From Microbacterium aurantiacum (GTDB lineage Bacteria > Actinomycetota > Actinomycetes > Actinomycetales > Microbacteriaceae): a stretch of DNA of 64,000 nucleotides. Each line of letters begins with the position of its first letter. Position 1 is the stretch's first letter. The stretch is from NCBI RefSeq assembly GCF_021654035.1, contig NZ_JAJPDW010000001.1:496001-560000 (forward strand), read 5' to 3'. Position numbers and translations under genes: made by a program. Below, piece by piece: positions 8,522 to 18,704 of this stretch. The notes beneath the pieces were generated by a model, which worked only from the letters and a program-made list of their open reading frames with translations, had not been told where the DNA came from and did no database searches.

Positions 8522-8535
8522 GGAAAGCGCTTGCC
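8522..8535. promoter_or_regulatory. LacI-type operator upstream of the PmoA-like gene
   Basis: GGAAAGCGCTTGCC is identical over 14 bases to the site at 1687-1700. It is centred about 30 bp upstream of the PmoA-like start codon, a position that overlaps a likely promoter or leader. Confidence 0.65.
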
Positions 8536-8561
8536 TTCCGCCCCGGGTCGTCGAATCCGCG

Positions 8562-9554
8562 TCAGGCCATCGACTCGTGCAGGTCGCGCGCCTTCGTCAC
8601 GCGGTAGGGCGAGACCGGGTTCGTCGCGAGCACGATCTTGCCCCGCGCGTGCAGCTGCGACAGGTCGCGGTAGGCCTCGGCGATGTCGCTCAGCGGGTAC
8701 AGCCCTGATACGAGGAGGCGGAAGGCGCCCTCGGCGTAAAGGGTCGCCACGCGACGCAGCAGGTCCGTGCCGTGCGCGACCGAGACCGGGTCATCCTGCA
8801 GCAGGCGCAGCTCGACGTCGCGGCGATCGGCGCTCGAGCGGTACCGCTCGGCAGGCACGCCGAGGTCGGCGGCGACGTCGCGGCCGTCCTTGCCGAAGTT
8901 GTCGATGTAGGCGGTGACCTGTCCGCGGGAAACGTGCCGGATCCGGTCGGTGAGGCCGTCGCCGTACCGCACCGGGATGATCCCGAGCTGGCGCAGGTAG
9001 TCGAAGTTGCGCTCGCCGCAGGTGCCGATCACACGCGCGCCGCGGCGCTTGGCGAGCTGCACCTCGAGGCTCCCCACCCCTCCCGCGGCAGCCGAGACCA
9101 CGACGACGTCGGATGCCCCGATCCTCAGGTCGTCGAGCATCTCCAGCGCCGTCGCGCCGGCGAGGTACAGACCCCCGGCGATCTCCCACGACATCGTGCG
9201 GGGCTTGGCCACGATCGCACCAGCCGACACCGTGACGAACGTCGCGTGCGCCCCGGAGCGGACGTGCCCGATGACCTCGTCGCCGGGCCGGAATCCGCTC
9301 ACATGGCTGCCGACGGCGCGCACGATCCCGGCGAAGTCGCTCCCCGAGAAGCGCGGCCACGGGTCGTCGTGGAAGACGTGCTCGTGCCCCTCGCGGATGA
9401 AGCTGTCGATGTGGCTGATCCCCGCCGAGACGACCTCGACGACGACCTCTCCCGAGCCCGGCCCGTCGAGCGGATGCCGGTCCTCCTTCAGCACGTCCGC
9501 ACCGCCGTGCTCCTCGTACCGATAGCGCGTGGCTTCCGCCGGCATCCTTTTCAT
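8562..9554 (-). CDS. quinone oxidoreductase-like medium-chain dehydrogenase
   Basis: This 330-residue protein starts at ATG 9554, preceded by AGGAGG at 7-base spacing. The longer open frame to 9662 is rejected for that reason. The GroES-like part has GSGEVVVEVVSAGISHIDSF and FSGSDFAGIVRAVGSHVSGF. The Rossmann part has VVVVSAAAGGVGSLEVQLAK, the NADPH-binding AxxGGVG signature. No structural-zinc cysteine cluster is seen, which fits zinc-free quinone reductases (QOR/MDR). It probably reduces quinones or enones with NADPH. It stands alone, bounded by a long hairpin on its upstream side. Confidence 0.85.
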   Translation of the reverse strand: MKRMPAEATRYRYEEHGGADVLKEDRHPLDGPGSGEVVVEVVSAGISHIDSFIREGHEHVFHDDPWPRFSGSDFAGIVRAVGSHVSGFRPGDEVIGHVRSGAHATFVTVSAGAIVAKPRTMSWEIAGGLYLAGATALEMLDDLRIGASDVVVVSAAAGGVGSLEVQLAKRRGARVIGTCGERNFDYLRQLGIIPVRYGDGLTDRIRHVSRGQVTAYIDNFGKDGRDVAADLGVPAERYRSSADRRDVELRLLQDDPVSVAHGTDLLRRVATLYAEGAFRLLVSGLYPLSDIAEAYRDLSQLHARGKIVLATNPVSPYRVTKARDLHESMA

Positions 9555-9658
9555 CGAAGGCCTCCTCGGCTCGAACGGGGCGGCATCGTCGCCGTCACAG
9601 AGGTATTCGGCGCCAATACCCCAATCGGATGCACCCCGCTCGCGACTTTCTCGCGCGC

Positions 9659-9715
9659 TCATGTGACAGGTGTGGCCCCCTCACCGCGCGTGAGGGGGCC
9701 ACACCTGTCACATGA
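9659..9715. terminator. perfect 26-bp hairpin downstream of pgm
   Basis: The arms 9659-9684 and 9690-9715 are perfectly complementary over 26 bp around a 5-base loop (CGCGC). It lies just after the pgm stop (9734, minus strand) and before the dehydrogenase start. It has no U-run. It is probably a transcription terminator or barrier, but is longer than a usual intrinsic terminator. Confidence 0.75.
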
Positions 9716-9733
9716 ACGGGCGAAGAATCGAGG

Positions 9734-11374
9734 TCAGCCGCCGAGGGCGGCGGAGACGACCGCGCGGGCCTCGGCCTGCACCTCAGCGAGGTGCTCGGGT
9801 CCGCGCAGGCTCTCGGCGTAGAGCTTGTAGACGTCTTCGGTGCCCGAGGGGCGCGCAGCGAACCACGCCGACTCCGTCTGTACCTTGAGGCCCCCGATCG
9901 CCGCGCCGTTGCCGGGGGCGTGCGAGAGCTTCGCCGTGATCGGCTCGCCGGCGAGCGTCGTCGCCGACACCGCGTCGCCCGACAGTTTCGACAGCGTCGC
10001 CTTCTGCTCCGGGGTCGCCGGGGCGTCCACGCGCTGGTAGGCCGACGCGCCGAACTCGGCCTCGAGCTCCGCGTAGCGCTGGGAGGGGGTCTTGCCGGTC
10101 ACGGCGAGGATCTCGGCGGCCAGCAGGCACAGCAGGATGCCGTCCTTGTCGGTCGTCCACACGGTGCCGTCGAAGCGCAGGAACGACGCGCCCGCCGACT
10201 CCTCCCCGCCGAAGGCGACGGATCCGTCGAGGAGGCCCGGCACGAACCACTTGAACCCGACCGGAACCTCCAGCAGGTCCCGCCCGAGCGAGGCGGCGAC
10301 GCGGTCGATGATCATCGACGAGACCAGCGTCTTCCCGATCGCGGCATCCTTCGGCCAGTCCGGGCGGTGTCCGTACAGGTAGTCGATGGCGACGGCGAGG
10401 TAGTGGTTCGGGTTCATCAGCCCCGCGTCGGGGGTGACGATGCCGTGGCGGTCGGCGTCGGCGTCGTTCCCGGTGAGGATGTCGTAGTCGTGGCGCTTGG
10501 CGACGAGCGACGCCATCGCGGAGGGGGAGGAGGGATCCATGCGGATCTTCTCGTCCCAGTCGAGCGTCATGAAGCGCCACGTCGGGTCGACGTCGGGGTT
10601 CACGACGGTGAGGTCGAGGTCGTGCACCTCGGCGATGAGCGCCCAGTAGTCCACGGATGCCCCGCCCAGCGGGTCGGCGCCGATGCGGACGCCCGCGCGG
10701 CGGATGGCGTCGAGGTCGATGATGTCGGCGAGATCGCGCACGTACACGTCGCGGAAGTCGTAGGAGCCGAGCGCGTCGGCGTCGATGTCGGCGAACGGGG
10801 TGCGCCGGACCTCCTCGAGGCCGCCCTCGATGATCGCGTTCGCGCGGTCGGCGATCCACCCGGTCGCGTCCGTGTCGGCGGGACCGCCGTGCGGGGGGTT
10901 GTACTTGAAGCCGCCGTCGCGGGGCGGGTTGTGGCTCGGGGTCACGACGATGCCGTCCGCGCGGTCGGGATCGTCGGCATCCCGACCCTTGTTCCACGTC
11001 AGGATCGCGTGGCTGAGCGCCGGGGTGGGCACCCACGCGTCGCGGGAGTCGACACGCACGTCGACGCCGTTCGCGACGAGCACCTCGATGGCGCTGCGCT
11101 CGGCGGGCAGCGACAGTCCGTGCGTGTCGCGTCCGAGGAAGAGTGGGCCGGCGATGCCCTGGCGCTGGCGGTAGTCGGCGATCGCCTGCGTCGTGGCGAG
11201 GATGTGCGCCTCGTTGAAGCTCGCCGAGAGCGACGACCCGCGGTGTCCGCTGGTGCCGAACGCCACGCGCTGGGAGGGCACGGCGGGATCGGGGGCGATG
11301 TCGTAGTAGGCGTTGATCAGCTCATCGATGTCGATGAGGTCGGACGGTTCGGCGGGCTGTCCTGCGCGACTCAT
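9734..11374 (-). CDS. pgm: alpha-D-glucose phosphate-specific phosphoglucomutase
   Basis: This 546-residue protein has the length of E. coli Pgm. The start is ATG 11374 ([20 protein letters not shown]). Motifs include [18 protein letters not shown] near the N terminus, the active-site phosphoserine loop [13 protein letters not shown], the metal loop [10 protein letters not shown] and the sugar-binding loop GGEESAGAS. It interconverts glucose-1-phosphate and glucose-6-phosphate and so links glycogen and trehalose metabolism (glgX-treYZ at 50348) to glycolysis. It is monocistronic, divergent from pheA with 54 bp between the starts. Confidence 0.96.
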   Translation of the reverse strand: MSRAGQPAEPSDLIDIDELINAYYDIAPDPAVPSQRVAFGTSGHRGSSLSASFNEAHILATTQAIADYRQRQGIAGPLFLGRDTHGLSLPAERSAIEVLVANGVDVRVDSRDAWVPTPALSHAILTWNKGRDADDPDRADGIVVTPSHNPPRDGGFKYNPPHGGPADTDATGWIADRANAIIEGGLEEVRRTPFADIDADALGSYDFRDVYVRDLADIIDLDAIRRAGVRIGADPLGGASVDYWALIAEVHDLDLTVVNPDVDPTWRFMTLDWDEKIRMDPSSPSAMASLVAKRHDYDILTGNDADADRHGIVTPDAGLMNPNHYLAVAIDYLYGHRPDWPKDAAIGKTLVSSMIIDRVAASLGRDLLEVPVGFKWFVPGLLDGSVAFGGEESAGASFLRFDGTVWTTDKDGILLCLLAAEILAVTGKTPSQRYAELEAEFGASAYQRVDAPATPEQKATLSKLSGDAVSATTLAGEPITAKLSHAPGNGAAIGGLKVQTESAWFAARPSGTEDVYKLYAESLRGPEHLAEVQAEARAVVSAALGG

Positions 11375-11428
11375 ACTCCCCAGTCTGCCTGCTGCGCGGG
11401 GTCGCCGCACGCATCTAGGCTGACACGC

Positions 11429-12403
11429 GTGACTTCCGCGCCCCCACAGCCGCCGGCACCGCCGGCCCGCCGTACGTACAGCTACCTCGGACCCGCGGGC
11501 ACATTCACCGAGGCCGCGCTGGCGCAGGTCCCCGAAGCGCGCGGTGGCGTCTGGAAGTCGGTCCGCAACGTCGCCGAGGCCCTCGAGGACGTCGTCGAAG
11601 GCCGGTCGGATGCCGCCATGATCGCGATCGAGAACTCCGTCGACGGCGGGGTCTCGACGGCGCAGGATGCGCTGGCGACGATGCCGGGCGTCCGGATCGT
11701 GGGGGAGTACCTCGTCCCCGTGCGGTTCGTCCTGGTCGGTCGGCCCGGCGCGACGCTCGAGGACGTCTCGCTCGTCGCCGCGCACCCGGTCGCGTACGCC
11801 CAGTGCCTGCGCTGGCTCGGACGCGCCCTCCCCGCCCACGCGCACCTTCCGGCGGCGAGCAACGTCGCCAGCGCCCTCGAGCTCCTCGACGGCACGAGCG
11901 GAGCGGATGCCGCGATCTCGCCGCCCGGCATCCTGGAGCACCACGATCTCGAGCTCCTCGCCGAGGACATCGGCGACAACCCGAACGCCGTGACGCGGTT
12001 CGTCCTCGTGGCCCGGACGATCGCTCCGCAGCCGCCGACCGGTGCCGACAAGACCTCGCTCATCGTCGAGCTGCCCGACGACCACCCCGGGGCGCTGCTG
12101 GAGATGCTCGAGCAGTTCGCCACCCGGGGGATCAACCTCTCCCTCCTCGCGTCGCGCCCGATCGGCGACGCACTCGGCCGCTACCGCTTCGTCATCGATG
12201 CCGACGGACACATCCAGGACGAACGGATGGCGGATGCCCTCCTCGGGCTCCGCCGCTTCAGCCCGCGGGTGATCTTCCTCGGGTCGTATCCCCGCGCCGA
12301 TCGTGCGGTGGTCCGCTATCCGGAGCGCTACTCGGACGACATCTTCGTCGAGGCGCGCGACTGGCTCCGCGGCCTCATCACCGGCGAGCCCGGCGTCCGC
12401 TGA
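11429..12403 (+). CDS. pheA: prephenate dehydratase
   Basis: This 324-residue stand-alone prephenate dehydratase makes phenylpyruvate for phenylalanine. GTG 11429 is the likely start. A short Pro-rich leader is followed by [20 protein letters not shown]. The catalytic-domain motifs are [15 protein letters not shown] and [10 protein letters not shown], which carries the TRF motif with the catalytic Thr. The C-terminal ACT domain ([20 protein letters not shown], then [20 protein letters not shown]) would bind phenylalanine for feedback control. It converges on the LLM flavoenzyme gene. Confidence 0.95.
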   Translation: MTSAPPQPPAPPARRTYSYLGPAGTFTEAALAQVPEARGGVWKSVRNVAEALEDVVEGRSDAAMIAIENSVDGGVSTAQDALATMPGVRIVGEYLVPVRFVLVGRPGATLEDVSLVAAHPVAYAQCLRWLGRALPAHAHLPAASNVASALELLDGTSGADAAISPPGILEHHDLELLAEDIGDNPNAVTRFVLVARTIAPQPPTGADKTSLIVELPDDHPGALLEMLEQFATRGINLSLLASRPIGDALGRYRFVIDADGHIQDERMADALLGLRRFSPRVIFLGSYPRADRAVVRYPERYSDDIFVEARDWLRGLITGEPGVR

Positions 12404-12439
12404 CCCGCGGGGCCCGTGCGGAGACCGTTGCGTGGTGGG

Positions 12440-13516
12440 TCAGGCGGCGACGGGTTCGGGCTGCGCGAGCAGCTCCAGGGTCCGCAGACGCGCGTCGGGG
12501 CGGTCCATCGGCTCCTCGCGGTCGGAACCCGCCACCGGCGAGATCATGACCTCGTCCACACCCCAGCGCTCGGCGAACGCGGCGAGGTCGGCCGTGACGT
12601 CCGCGGCGGTGCCGACGAACCACTTCGCGCGGAGCGCGTCCCACATCGGCGCGGCGAGGCGGTCGGTCTTCTCCGCCCCGGCGGCCTCTTCGACGCTCTC
12701 CAGGGCCGTGAGGGGGCGGCCGGTGCGGAGGCGTGCCATCATGCGGGCCTGCGGGAGGGCGCGAGCGTCCGCCTCCTCCACGGTGTCGGCCACCACGGCG
12801 TTGGCGGTGAGGAAGGTCCGCGGGGCGGGGTTCTCCTCGTTCGGGACGAAACCGGTGCGGTAGAGGTCGAGAGCGCGCTCGAGCCCCTCGCCGGAGAAGT
12901 GGTTGGCGAAGACATAGGGGAGGCCGAGCGTCGCGGCCAGCTGCGCCGAGTAGTCGCTCGAGCCGAGGAGCCAGACCTCGGGGACCGAGGATGCCGCCGG
13001 CGTCGCGGTGACCTCGTACGTGCCGCCGCTGGTGAAGCGGAGGCTCGCGCCGTCCCGGGAGACGAGCGAGCGGATGTCGCGCACGTGGTCGGGGAACCGG
13101 TCGACGTCGCTCGTGGTGCCCGACTGGCGGAGCAGCTGGGTGATCACCGGGTCGCTGCCGGGGGCGCGGCCGAGGCCGAGGTCGACCCGGCCGGGCGCGA
13201 GCGCCTCGAGGGCGGCGAACTGCTCGGCGACGACCAGCGGCGCATGGTTGGGCAGCATCACGCCGCCCGAGCCGACGCGGATGCGGCTCGTTCGGGCCGC
13301 CGCGGCGGCGATCAGCACGGGCGGCGTCGTCGAGGCGACGGCCGGCATGTTGTGGTGCTCGGCGAACCAGTAGCGCCGCATCCCGAGCTCGTCCGCGCGG
13401 GCGGCGAGCGTCAGGGAGGACGCCACCGCCTCCGCACTCGTCTGTCCCGTGCGCACCGGCACGAGGTCCAGGACCGACAGGGCCGGCATCCGCTGCTGTG
13501 TGTTCGACTCGCTCAC
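12440..13516 (-). CDS. LLM class flavin-dependent oxidoreductase
   Basis: This 358-residue luciferase-like monooxygenase fold has the usual family blocks: SVLDLVPVRTGQTSAEAVAS, LGMRRYWFAEHHNMPAVAST, RIRVGSGGVMLPNHAPLVVA, LEALAPGRVDLGLGRAPGSD and WLLGSSDYSAQLAATLGLPY. It belongs to the subgroup close to YhbW or limB-type proteins, which use FMN. The substrate is unknown. The gene stands alone on the minus strand between pheA and the photolyase. Confidence 0.9.
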   Translation of the reverse strand: MSESNTQQRMPALSVLDLVPVRTGQTSAEAVASSLTLAARADELGMRRYWFAEHHNMPAVASTTPPVLIAAAAARTSRIRVGSGGVMLPNHAPLVVAEQFAALEALAPGRVDLGLGRAPGSDPVITQLLRQSGTTSDVDRFPDHVRDIRSLVSRDGASLRFTSGGTYEVTATPAASSVPEVWLLGSSDYSAQLAATLGLPYVFANHFSGEGLERALDLYRTGFVPNEENPAPRTFLTANAVVADTVEEADARALPQARMMARLRTGRPLTALESVEEAAGAEKTDRLAAPMWDALRAKWFVGTAADVTADLAAFAERWGVDEVMISPVAGSDREEPMDRPDARLRTLELLAQPEPVAA

Positions 13517-13572
13517 CCCGATGCCAACCGGTCGTCCCGGCGCCGCATTCCCCGTCGCGACGTCGTGTCGGC

Positions 13573-14925
13573 TCAGCGCGGCGTGCGCTTGACCTTCTCG
13601 TACGCGTCGAGCGCGGCGTTCCGCGAGGCCTTAAGGTCGACGATCGGCTCGGGAGCGCCGCCATCAAGGTGCTCGGGGGCCCACCGGCGGACGTACTCGT
13701 CGTGCTTGTCGAACTTCTCGCGCTGCAGCTCGGGATTGAACACCCGGAAGTACGGGGCGGCATCTGCGCCGGATCCGGCGACCCACTGCCAGCTGAACGG
13801 GTTGGAGGCCTCGTCGGCGTCGACGAGGCAGTCCCAGAACCACTCCTCGCCGCGGCGCCAGTCGATCATGAGGTTCTTGATGAGGAAGGATGCCGTGACC
13901 ATCCGCACGCGGTTGTGCATGATGCCGGAGTGCCAGAGCTCCTTCATGCCGGCATCCACGAGCGCGACGCCGGTCTCCCCGCGCTGCCACGCCTCGAGGT
14001 GGGTCGGCTCCAGCCGCGGCCAGGGGAAGGCGTCGAACTCGGGGCGGAGGTTCTTCGTCGCGAGATCCGGGAAGTGGTACAGCGTGTGCCACGCGAACTC
14101 GCGCCAGCCCACCTCGGAGAGGAACTTCGCCCCGCCGCCGGTCTCGACGGTCTCGTGCCACACCGTGTAGGGGCTGATCTCGCCCCAGCGCAGGCGCGGA
14201 GACAGGCGCGACGTGACGTCGCGGGCGGGTTCGTCGCGGCCGCGGGAGTAGTCGTCGAGGTCGGTGCGGAGGAACTCCCGTAGGCGTGCCCGAGCCGCCG
14301 GCTCTCCCGGCTCCCATGTCTCGCGCAGGCCTCCCGCCCAGTCGGGGCGCGTCGGGAGCAGTGCCCAGTCGTCCAGATCGTCCGACGCGACGCGCCGGCC
14401 GGGACCGGCGAGCTCGCGCGGCTCGGGAAGGGGCGCGCGCGGCGACGGCAGGGCCTGGCAGGCCTTCCAGAACGGGGTGAAGACCGAGAAATGGGTTCCC
14501 GACCCGGTCGTCACGGTCCACGGCTCGAAGAGGACGGATGCCGCGAACGACGCGACCTCGACACCGTCGTCGCGAAGCGAGGCCTTGAGGTCGGCGTCCA
14601 CCGTGCGTCCGGGCCCTCCATAGCGACGGTTCCAGAACACCGCACCGGCACCGGTGTCGGTCACGAGCTGCGGCACGACGTCGGCGGCCGCGCCTCGGCG
14701 GAGGATGAGCTGGCCGCCGCGTTCCGCGATGCGCTCGCCGAGCGAGACGAGGGAGTGATGCAGCCACCAGCGTGCGGCACCGCCGAGCGGGCGCATGTCC
14801 GGGCTCTCTTCGTCGAGGAGGTACAGAGCGATGATCGGCTCGTCCCGATCGATCGCCGCACGCAGGGCCGGGTTGTCGGCGAGGCGCAGGTCGTCGCGGA
14901 ACCACACGATGCTGGGGCTGCTCAT
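13573..14925 (-). CDS. phr: deoxyribodipyrimidine photolyase
   Basis: This 450-residue CPD photolyase starts at ATG 14925 (MSSPSIVWFRDDLRLADNPA). The N-terminal alpha/beta antenna domain has VFWNRRYGGPGRTVDADLKA. The C-terminal FAD domain has WGEISPYTVWHE, VGWREFAWHTLYHFPDLATK, MHNRVRMVTASFLIKNLMID and DADEASNPFSWQWVAGSGAD. The Asn and Trp residues that bind FAD and the lesion are in these blocks. It repairs UV pyrimidine dimers using light. The next gene upstream, the lipid kinase, is on the same strand 104 bp away. Confidence 0.95.
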   Translation of the reverse strand: MSSPSIVWFRDDLRLADNPALRAAIDRDEPIIALYLLDEESPDMRPLGGAARWWLHHSLVSLGERIAERGGQLILRRGAAADVVPQLVTDTGAGAVFWNRRYGGPGRTVDADLKASLRDDGVEVASFAASVLFEPWTVTTGSGTHFSVFTPFWKACQALPSPRAPLPEPRELAGPGRRVASDDLDDWALLPTRPDWAGGLRETWEPGEPAARARLREFLRTDLDDYSRGRDEPARDVTSRLSPRLRWGEISPYTVWHETVETGGGAKFLSEVGWREFAWHTLYHFPDLATKNLRPEFDAFPWPRLEPTHLEAWQRGETGVALVDAGMKELWHSGIMHNRVRMVTASFLIKNLMIDWRRGEEWFWDCLVDADEASNPFSWQWVAGSGADAAPYFRVFNPELQREKFDKHDEYVRRWAPEHLDGGAPEPIVDLKASRNAALDAYEKVKRTPR

Positions 14926-15029
14926 GCGACCATCCTGGCGCGGCAGGGACGCCTCGGGGCGGTCTCGGCGAACCGCGCCGCGATGCGTATACTTCCCGCC
15001 GCTTGCCGCGCCTCCGCCGGCGAGCGGAC

Positions 15030-16178
15030 TCAGAGGGTGCGCGTGTCGTGCCCGCGGGGGACGGCGACGAGGAGTCCGCCGGCGTCCACGCGCGTGGCGA
15101 TGTCGATGACCTCGCCGAACTCGTCGCCGTCGAGCTGCACGGGGTGCGGCTCGGCCATCCCGACCTCGGCGCCGGTGCCACGGGCGTAGCGGACGGCGTT
15201 GTCCTTCGTGCGGAGGGCCAAGACCCGGCGTCCGGCACGGAAGCGACGGAGGAAGCTGTTGTCCCACGCGACGCGGCGCCACACGAAGATCCAGCCGAGC
15301 GCCCCCTTCGGCTGGAACATGACGATGTCGAGGTTCCCATCCGTGAGCGAGGCTTCCGGGATCAGCTCGAGGCCCGCCGGCAGTGACCCGCAGTTGGCGA
15401 AGAGCACGCTGTGCACGCGCGCCGAGTGCAGGCGGTGGCCGGTGATCTCGTACATGACGCGGAACGGCTTGGCGTTCGCGAGCGACCGGGCCGCGCCGTC
15501 GACGTAGGCGACCCATCCGACGCTCTTCTTCAGCGCGGGATTGGTGTTGGCGATCATCGCGGCGTCGAGTCCCACCCCGCCCATCACCACGAAGGCGTGG
15601 TCGGCGCGCGTGCCGTCGGGGCGCGTGAGCGTCGCCCAGCCGATGTCCATCGCCAGGCGGTCACCCTCGAAGGTCGCGCGGATCATGCGATCGCGATCGT
15701 CCAGGGGCAGGCGGAGATTCCGGGCGAGGAGGTTGCCCGTCCCGCTCGGGACGATCGTGAGGGGGATCCCGGTCCCGCCCATGGCCTCCGCGACGGCGCG
15801 GACCGTGCCGTCGCCCCCGGCCACGAGGACGGCATCCGCCCCCTTCTGGAGGGCCTGGCGGGTGACGTCGTCGCCGAGATCGTCGACCGTCGTCTCGTAG
15901 AAGAGCGGTTCGGCCCACCCGGCGTCTCGCGCGGCCGTCTCGACGGCGCGGCGGAGGCCGTCCGCCTCGACCTTCGTCGGGTTGTAGACGAGCGCCGCGA
16001 CCTTGCCGGCACGGTCGCCGCCGGACATCTCCGCGGTGCGCCCCTCGGTGTCCACCCGGCGCGCTTCGCCGTCGGCATCGCCCGTCGTGTCGGGGGCGAC
16101 ATCCTCGGGTTCGCGGATGATGTCGTTGGGGGCCGCGGCGTCCTCCGGGTCCGGCGCACCCGGGCGATCGGGGGTCAT
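15030..16178 (-). CDS. diacylglycerol kinase family lipid kinase
   Basis: This 382-residue protein has a hydrophilic acidic N-terminal extension of about 55 residues, then a DAGK catalytic domain: [18 protein letters not shown], the nucleotide loop [20 protein letters not shown], and [20 protein letters not shown]. The C-terminal beta-sandwich domain includes [15 protein letters not shown] and [10 protein letters not shown]. Related proteins phosphorylate diacylglycerol or sphingosine-like lipids. In actinobacteria they serve lipid recycling. It is divergent from serS with 62 bp between. Confidence 0.9.
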   Translation of the reverse strand: MTPDRPGAPDPEDAAAPNDIIREPEDVAPDTTGDADGEARRVDTEGRTAEMSGGDRAGKVAALVYNPTKVEADGLRRAVETAARDAGWAEPLFYETTVDDLGDDVTRQALQKGADAVLVAGGDGTVRAVAEAMGGTGIPLTIVPSGTGNLLARNLRLPLDDRDRMIRATFEGDRLAMDIGWATLTRPDGTRADHAFVVMGGVGLDAAMIANTNPALKKSVGWVAYVDGAARSLANAKPFRVMYEITGHRLHSARVHSVLFANCGSLPAGLELIPEASLTDGNLDIVMFQPKGALGWIFVWRRVAWDNSFLRRFRAGRRVLALRTKDNAVRYARGTGAEVGMAEPHPVQLDGDEFGEVIDIATRVDAGGLLVAVPRGHDTRTL

Positions 16179-16240
16179 GCGTACACAATAGGCCCGACCT
16201 CAGGGCTGCCCCGACGCGGGCGGTGACTAAGCTCGGAGGG

Positions 16241-17521
16241 GTGATCGATCTCACCCTCCTCCGCGACAACCCCGACCAGGTCAAGCGTTCGCAGGAGAAG
16301 CGCGGACTCTCTCCGGACACCGTGGATGCCGCGCTCGCCGCCGACCATGACCGTCGCCGCGCGATCACGACGTTCGAAGAGCTCCGCGCCGACCAGAACG
16401 CGCACGGCAAGCTCGTGGCGCGGGCCCCCAAAGACGAGAAGGCGGCGCTCGTGGCCCAGGCCAAGGAGCTGAGCGACCGCGTGAAGGCCGCGCAGCACGC
16501 CGTGGGTGAGGCCGAACAGGCCGCGGAAGCGGCGCTCGCCGCGATCGAGAACCTCGTCATCGACGACGTGCCCGCCGGCGGTGAAGCCGACTTCGTCACC
16601 CTCCGCACGCACGGAGAGCCGGCATCCTTCGACTTCGAGCCGCGCGACCACCTCGCCCTCGGCGAGATGCTCGGCGCCATCGACATGGAGCGCGGCACCA
16701 AGGTCTCCGGCAGCCGCTTCTACTTCCTCACCGGGGTCGGCGCGCGCCTCGAGTACGCCCTGATGTCGCTGGCGATGCAGCGGGCGCTGGATGCCGGGTT
16801 CATCCCGATGATCCCGCCGACCCTCGTGCGTCCCGAGGTGATGCGGGGCACCGGGTTCCTCGGGCAGCACGCCGCGGAGATCTACCACCTCCCCGAAGAC
16901 GACCTCTACCTCGTCGGGACCAGCGAGGTGCCCCTCGCCGGGTACCACATGGGCGAGATCCTCGACCTCGCCGCCGGCGCCAAGCGCTACGCCGGCTGGT
17001 CGACCTGTTACCGCCGTGAGGCGGGTTCGTACGGCAAGGACACCCGCGGCATCATCCGCGTGCACCAGTTCAACAAGCTCGAGATGTTCGTCTACACGAC
17101 CCCGGAGGATGCCGAGGCCGAGCACCTCCGGCTCGTCGCCCTCCAGGAGCAGATGCTGCAGGACCTCGGGCTCGGCTACCGCGTCATCGACGTCGCCGCC
17201 GGCGACCTCGGCTCCAGCGCCGCGCGGAAGTACGACATCGAGGCGTGGGTGCCCACTCAGGGCGCGTATCGCGAGCTCACCTCGACCTCCAACTGCACCA
17301 CCTACCAGGCGCGTCGGCTCGACATCCGTCACCGCCCCGCCGCGGAGGACGGCGGCACGGGGCGCACCCAGCACGTCGCGACCCTCAACGGCACGCTCGC
17401 CACCACGCGCTGGATCGTGGCGATCCTCGAGACGCACCAGCGCGAAGACGGATCCGTCGCCGTGCCGGAGGTGCTGCGCCCGTACCTCGGCGGCCTCGAG
17501 GTGCTGGAGCCGATCGCATGA
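16241..17521 (+). CDS. serS: seryl-tRNA synthetase
   Basis: This 426-residue class II synthetase starts at GTG 16241, preceded by GGAGG. The N-terminal coiled-coil arm (residues about 1-105: [20 protein letters not shown] onward) binds the long variable arm of tRNA-Ser. The catalytic core has [12 protein letters not shown], motif 2 [34 protein letters not shown] and motif 3 [20 protein letters not shown]. Two tRNA-Ser genes lie 1.0 and 3.9 kb downstream. The stop overlaps the next gene's start (ATGA), so it is cotranscribed with the HAD gene. Confidence 0.97.
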   Translation: MIDLTLLRDNPDQVKRSQEKRGLSPDTVDAALAADHDRRRAITTFEELRADQNAHGKLVARAPKDEKAALVAQAKELSDRVKAAQHAVGEAEQAAEAALAAIENLVIDDVPAGGEADFVTLRTHGEPASFDFEPRDHLALGEMLGAIDMERGTKVSGSRFYFLTGVGARLEYALMSLAMQRALDAGFIPMIPPTLVRPEVMRGTGFLGQHAAEIYHLPEDDLYLVGTSEVPLAGYHMGEILDLAAGAKRYAGWSTCYRREAGSYGKDTRGIIRVHQFNKLEMFVYTTPEDAEAEHLRLVALQEQMLQDLGLGYRVIDVAAGDLGSSAARKYDIEAWVPTQGAYRELTSTSNCTTYQARRLDIRHRPAAEDGGTGRTQHVATLNGTLATTRWIVAILETHQREDGSVAVPEVLRPYLGGLEVLEPIA

Positions 17522-18426
17522 GCGAAGCGCACCTGCCGCCCACGGGCGAGGTGAAGGTCGTGAAGGCCAAGAAGGCCGCGAAGCTCGTCGAGCGAGTAGC
17601 CCGCGAGACCGAGGACCCCGCGGTCCCCACGGAGCGGCTGCTCATCGCCCTCGACATCGACGGCACGCTGATCCTCGAGGACGAGTCGTTGAGCCCTGGC
17701 GTCGTGGATGCGGTGGCCCACGCCGACCGTGCCGGCCACGAGGTCATGATCGCGACGGGACGCAGCTGGGAGGCCACGCGCGGCATCCTGCGCGTCCTCG
17801 GGCTCGCCCCCGAGTACGTCGTCTGCTCCAACGGCGCCGTGGTGCTCCGCCGAGAGGATGCCGACGATCTCCTCTACGAGCGCTGGCACGTCGAGACCTT
17901 CGACCCCCGTGAGGTGCTCGCCGACCTCCGCGTCCACCTGCCGGATGCGCGCTACCTCGTCGAGCTGCCCAACGGCGACCGCCTGTACACCGAGTACCTC
18001 GACGACTGGAACCTCATCGAGGCGCGGCGGGTGGCCTTCGACGAGCTCGGCGATCAGCCGGTCTGCCGTGTCGTGGTCGTCTCGCCGGAGCAGCAGGAAG
18101 AGGACTTCGTCGACCTCGTCTCGCGCATCGGCCTGAGCCAGGTCTCCTACTCGGTCGGGTGGACGGCGTGGCTCGACATCGCCCCCCAGGGGGTCGACAA
18201 GAGCACCGCGCTCGAACTCGTCCGCACCGAGCTCGGCATCGACCCGCCGCACGTGCTCGTCATCGGCGACGGGCGCAACGACGTCGGGATGATGCGCTGG
18301 GCCGTGGAGAACGGCGGCCGCGCGGTGGCGATGAAGCAGGGGCCGCCCGAGGTGCACGACGCAGCGGGGGAGATCACGCTGTCGGTCCACGAGGGCGGTG
18401 TCGCCGCCGTCCTGCATCGGCTCTGA
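17518..18426 (+). CDS. HAD superfamily hydrolase, Cof-type
   Basis: This 302-residue protein starts at the ATG in the ATGA overlap with serS. After a Lys-rich leader come HAD motif [16 protein letters not shown], motif II IATGRSW, a C2-type cap domain, then a motif III lysine (about [20 protein letters not shown]) and motif [19 protein letters not shown]. The asymmetry, with the cap between motifs II and III, is that of Cof/YbiV sugar-phosphate phosphatases. Its coupling to serS is conserved in related actinobacteria as far as I know, but its substrate is unknown. Confidence 0.9.
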   Translation: MSEAHLPPTGEVKVVKAKKAAKLVERVARETEDPAVPTERLLIALDIDGTLILEDESLSPGVVDAVAHADRAGHEVMIATGRSWEATRGILRVLGLAPEYVVCSNGAVVLRREDADDLLYERWHVETFDPREVLADLRVHLPDARYLVELPNGDRLYTEYLDDWNLIEARRVAFDELGDQPVCRVVVVSPEQQEEDFVDLVSRIGLSQVSYSVGWTAWLDIAPQGVDKSTALELVRTELGIDPPHVLVIGDGRNDVGMMRWAVENGGRAVAMKQGPPEVHDAAGEITLSVHEGGVAAVLHRL

Positions 18427-18560
18427 CCGAGCGGCTGCACGATCACGCGGAGCGGGGTGTCTCAGCCCGTCCTCAGGCGTGCACTGGAACAATGAGGCGA
18501 CCGAGCGGTCGGCTAGACTCGACGCCGTTCGACAGGGCGCCGTGACCCGGCATCCGGTCG

Positions 18561-18645
18561 GGAGGGTTGTCCGAGCGGCCGATGGACCTGGTCTTGAAAA
18601 CCAGTGGGCAGCAATGTCCCGTGGGTTCGAATCCCACACCCTCCG
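18561..18645 (+). tRNA. tRNA-Ser(UGA)
   Basis: The acceptor arms GGAGGGT (18561-18567) and ACCCTCC (18638-18644) pair fully, with G18645 as discriminator. The anticodon stem CTGGT/ACCAG encloses the loop CTTGAAA, giving anticodon TGA at 18595-18597. There is a long variable arm as in class II tRNAs, and the T-arm GTGGG-TTCGAAT-CCCAC is complete. CCA is not encoded. Confidence 0.97.
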
Positions 18646-18704
18646 CAGAGTGTGCCGGATGACCCCGGGGCGGAGTACGACGAGATCCACCCGAGAGGAC
18701 CCGA

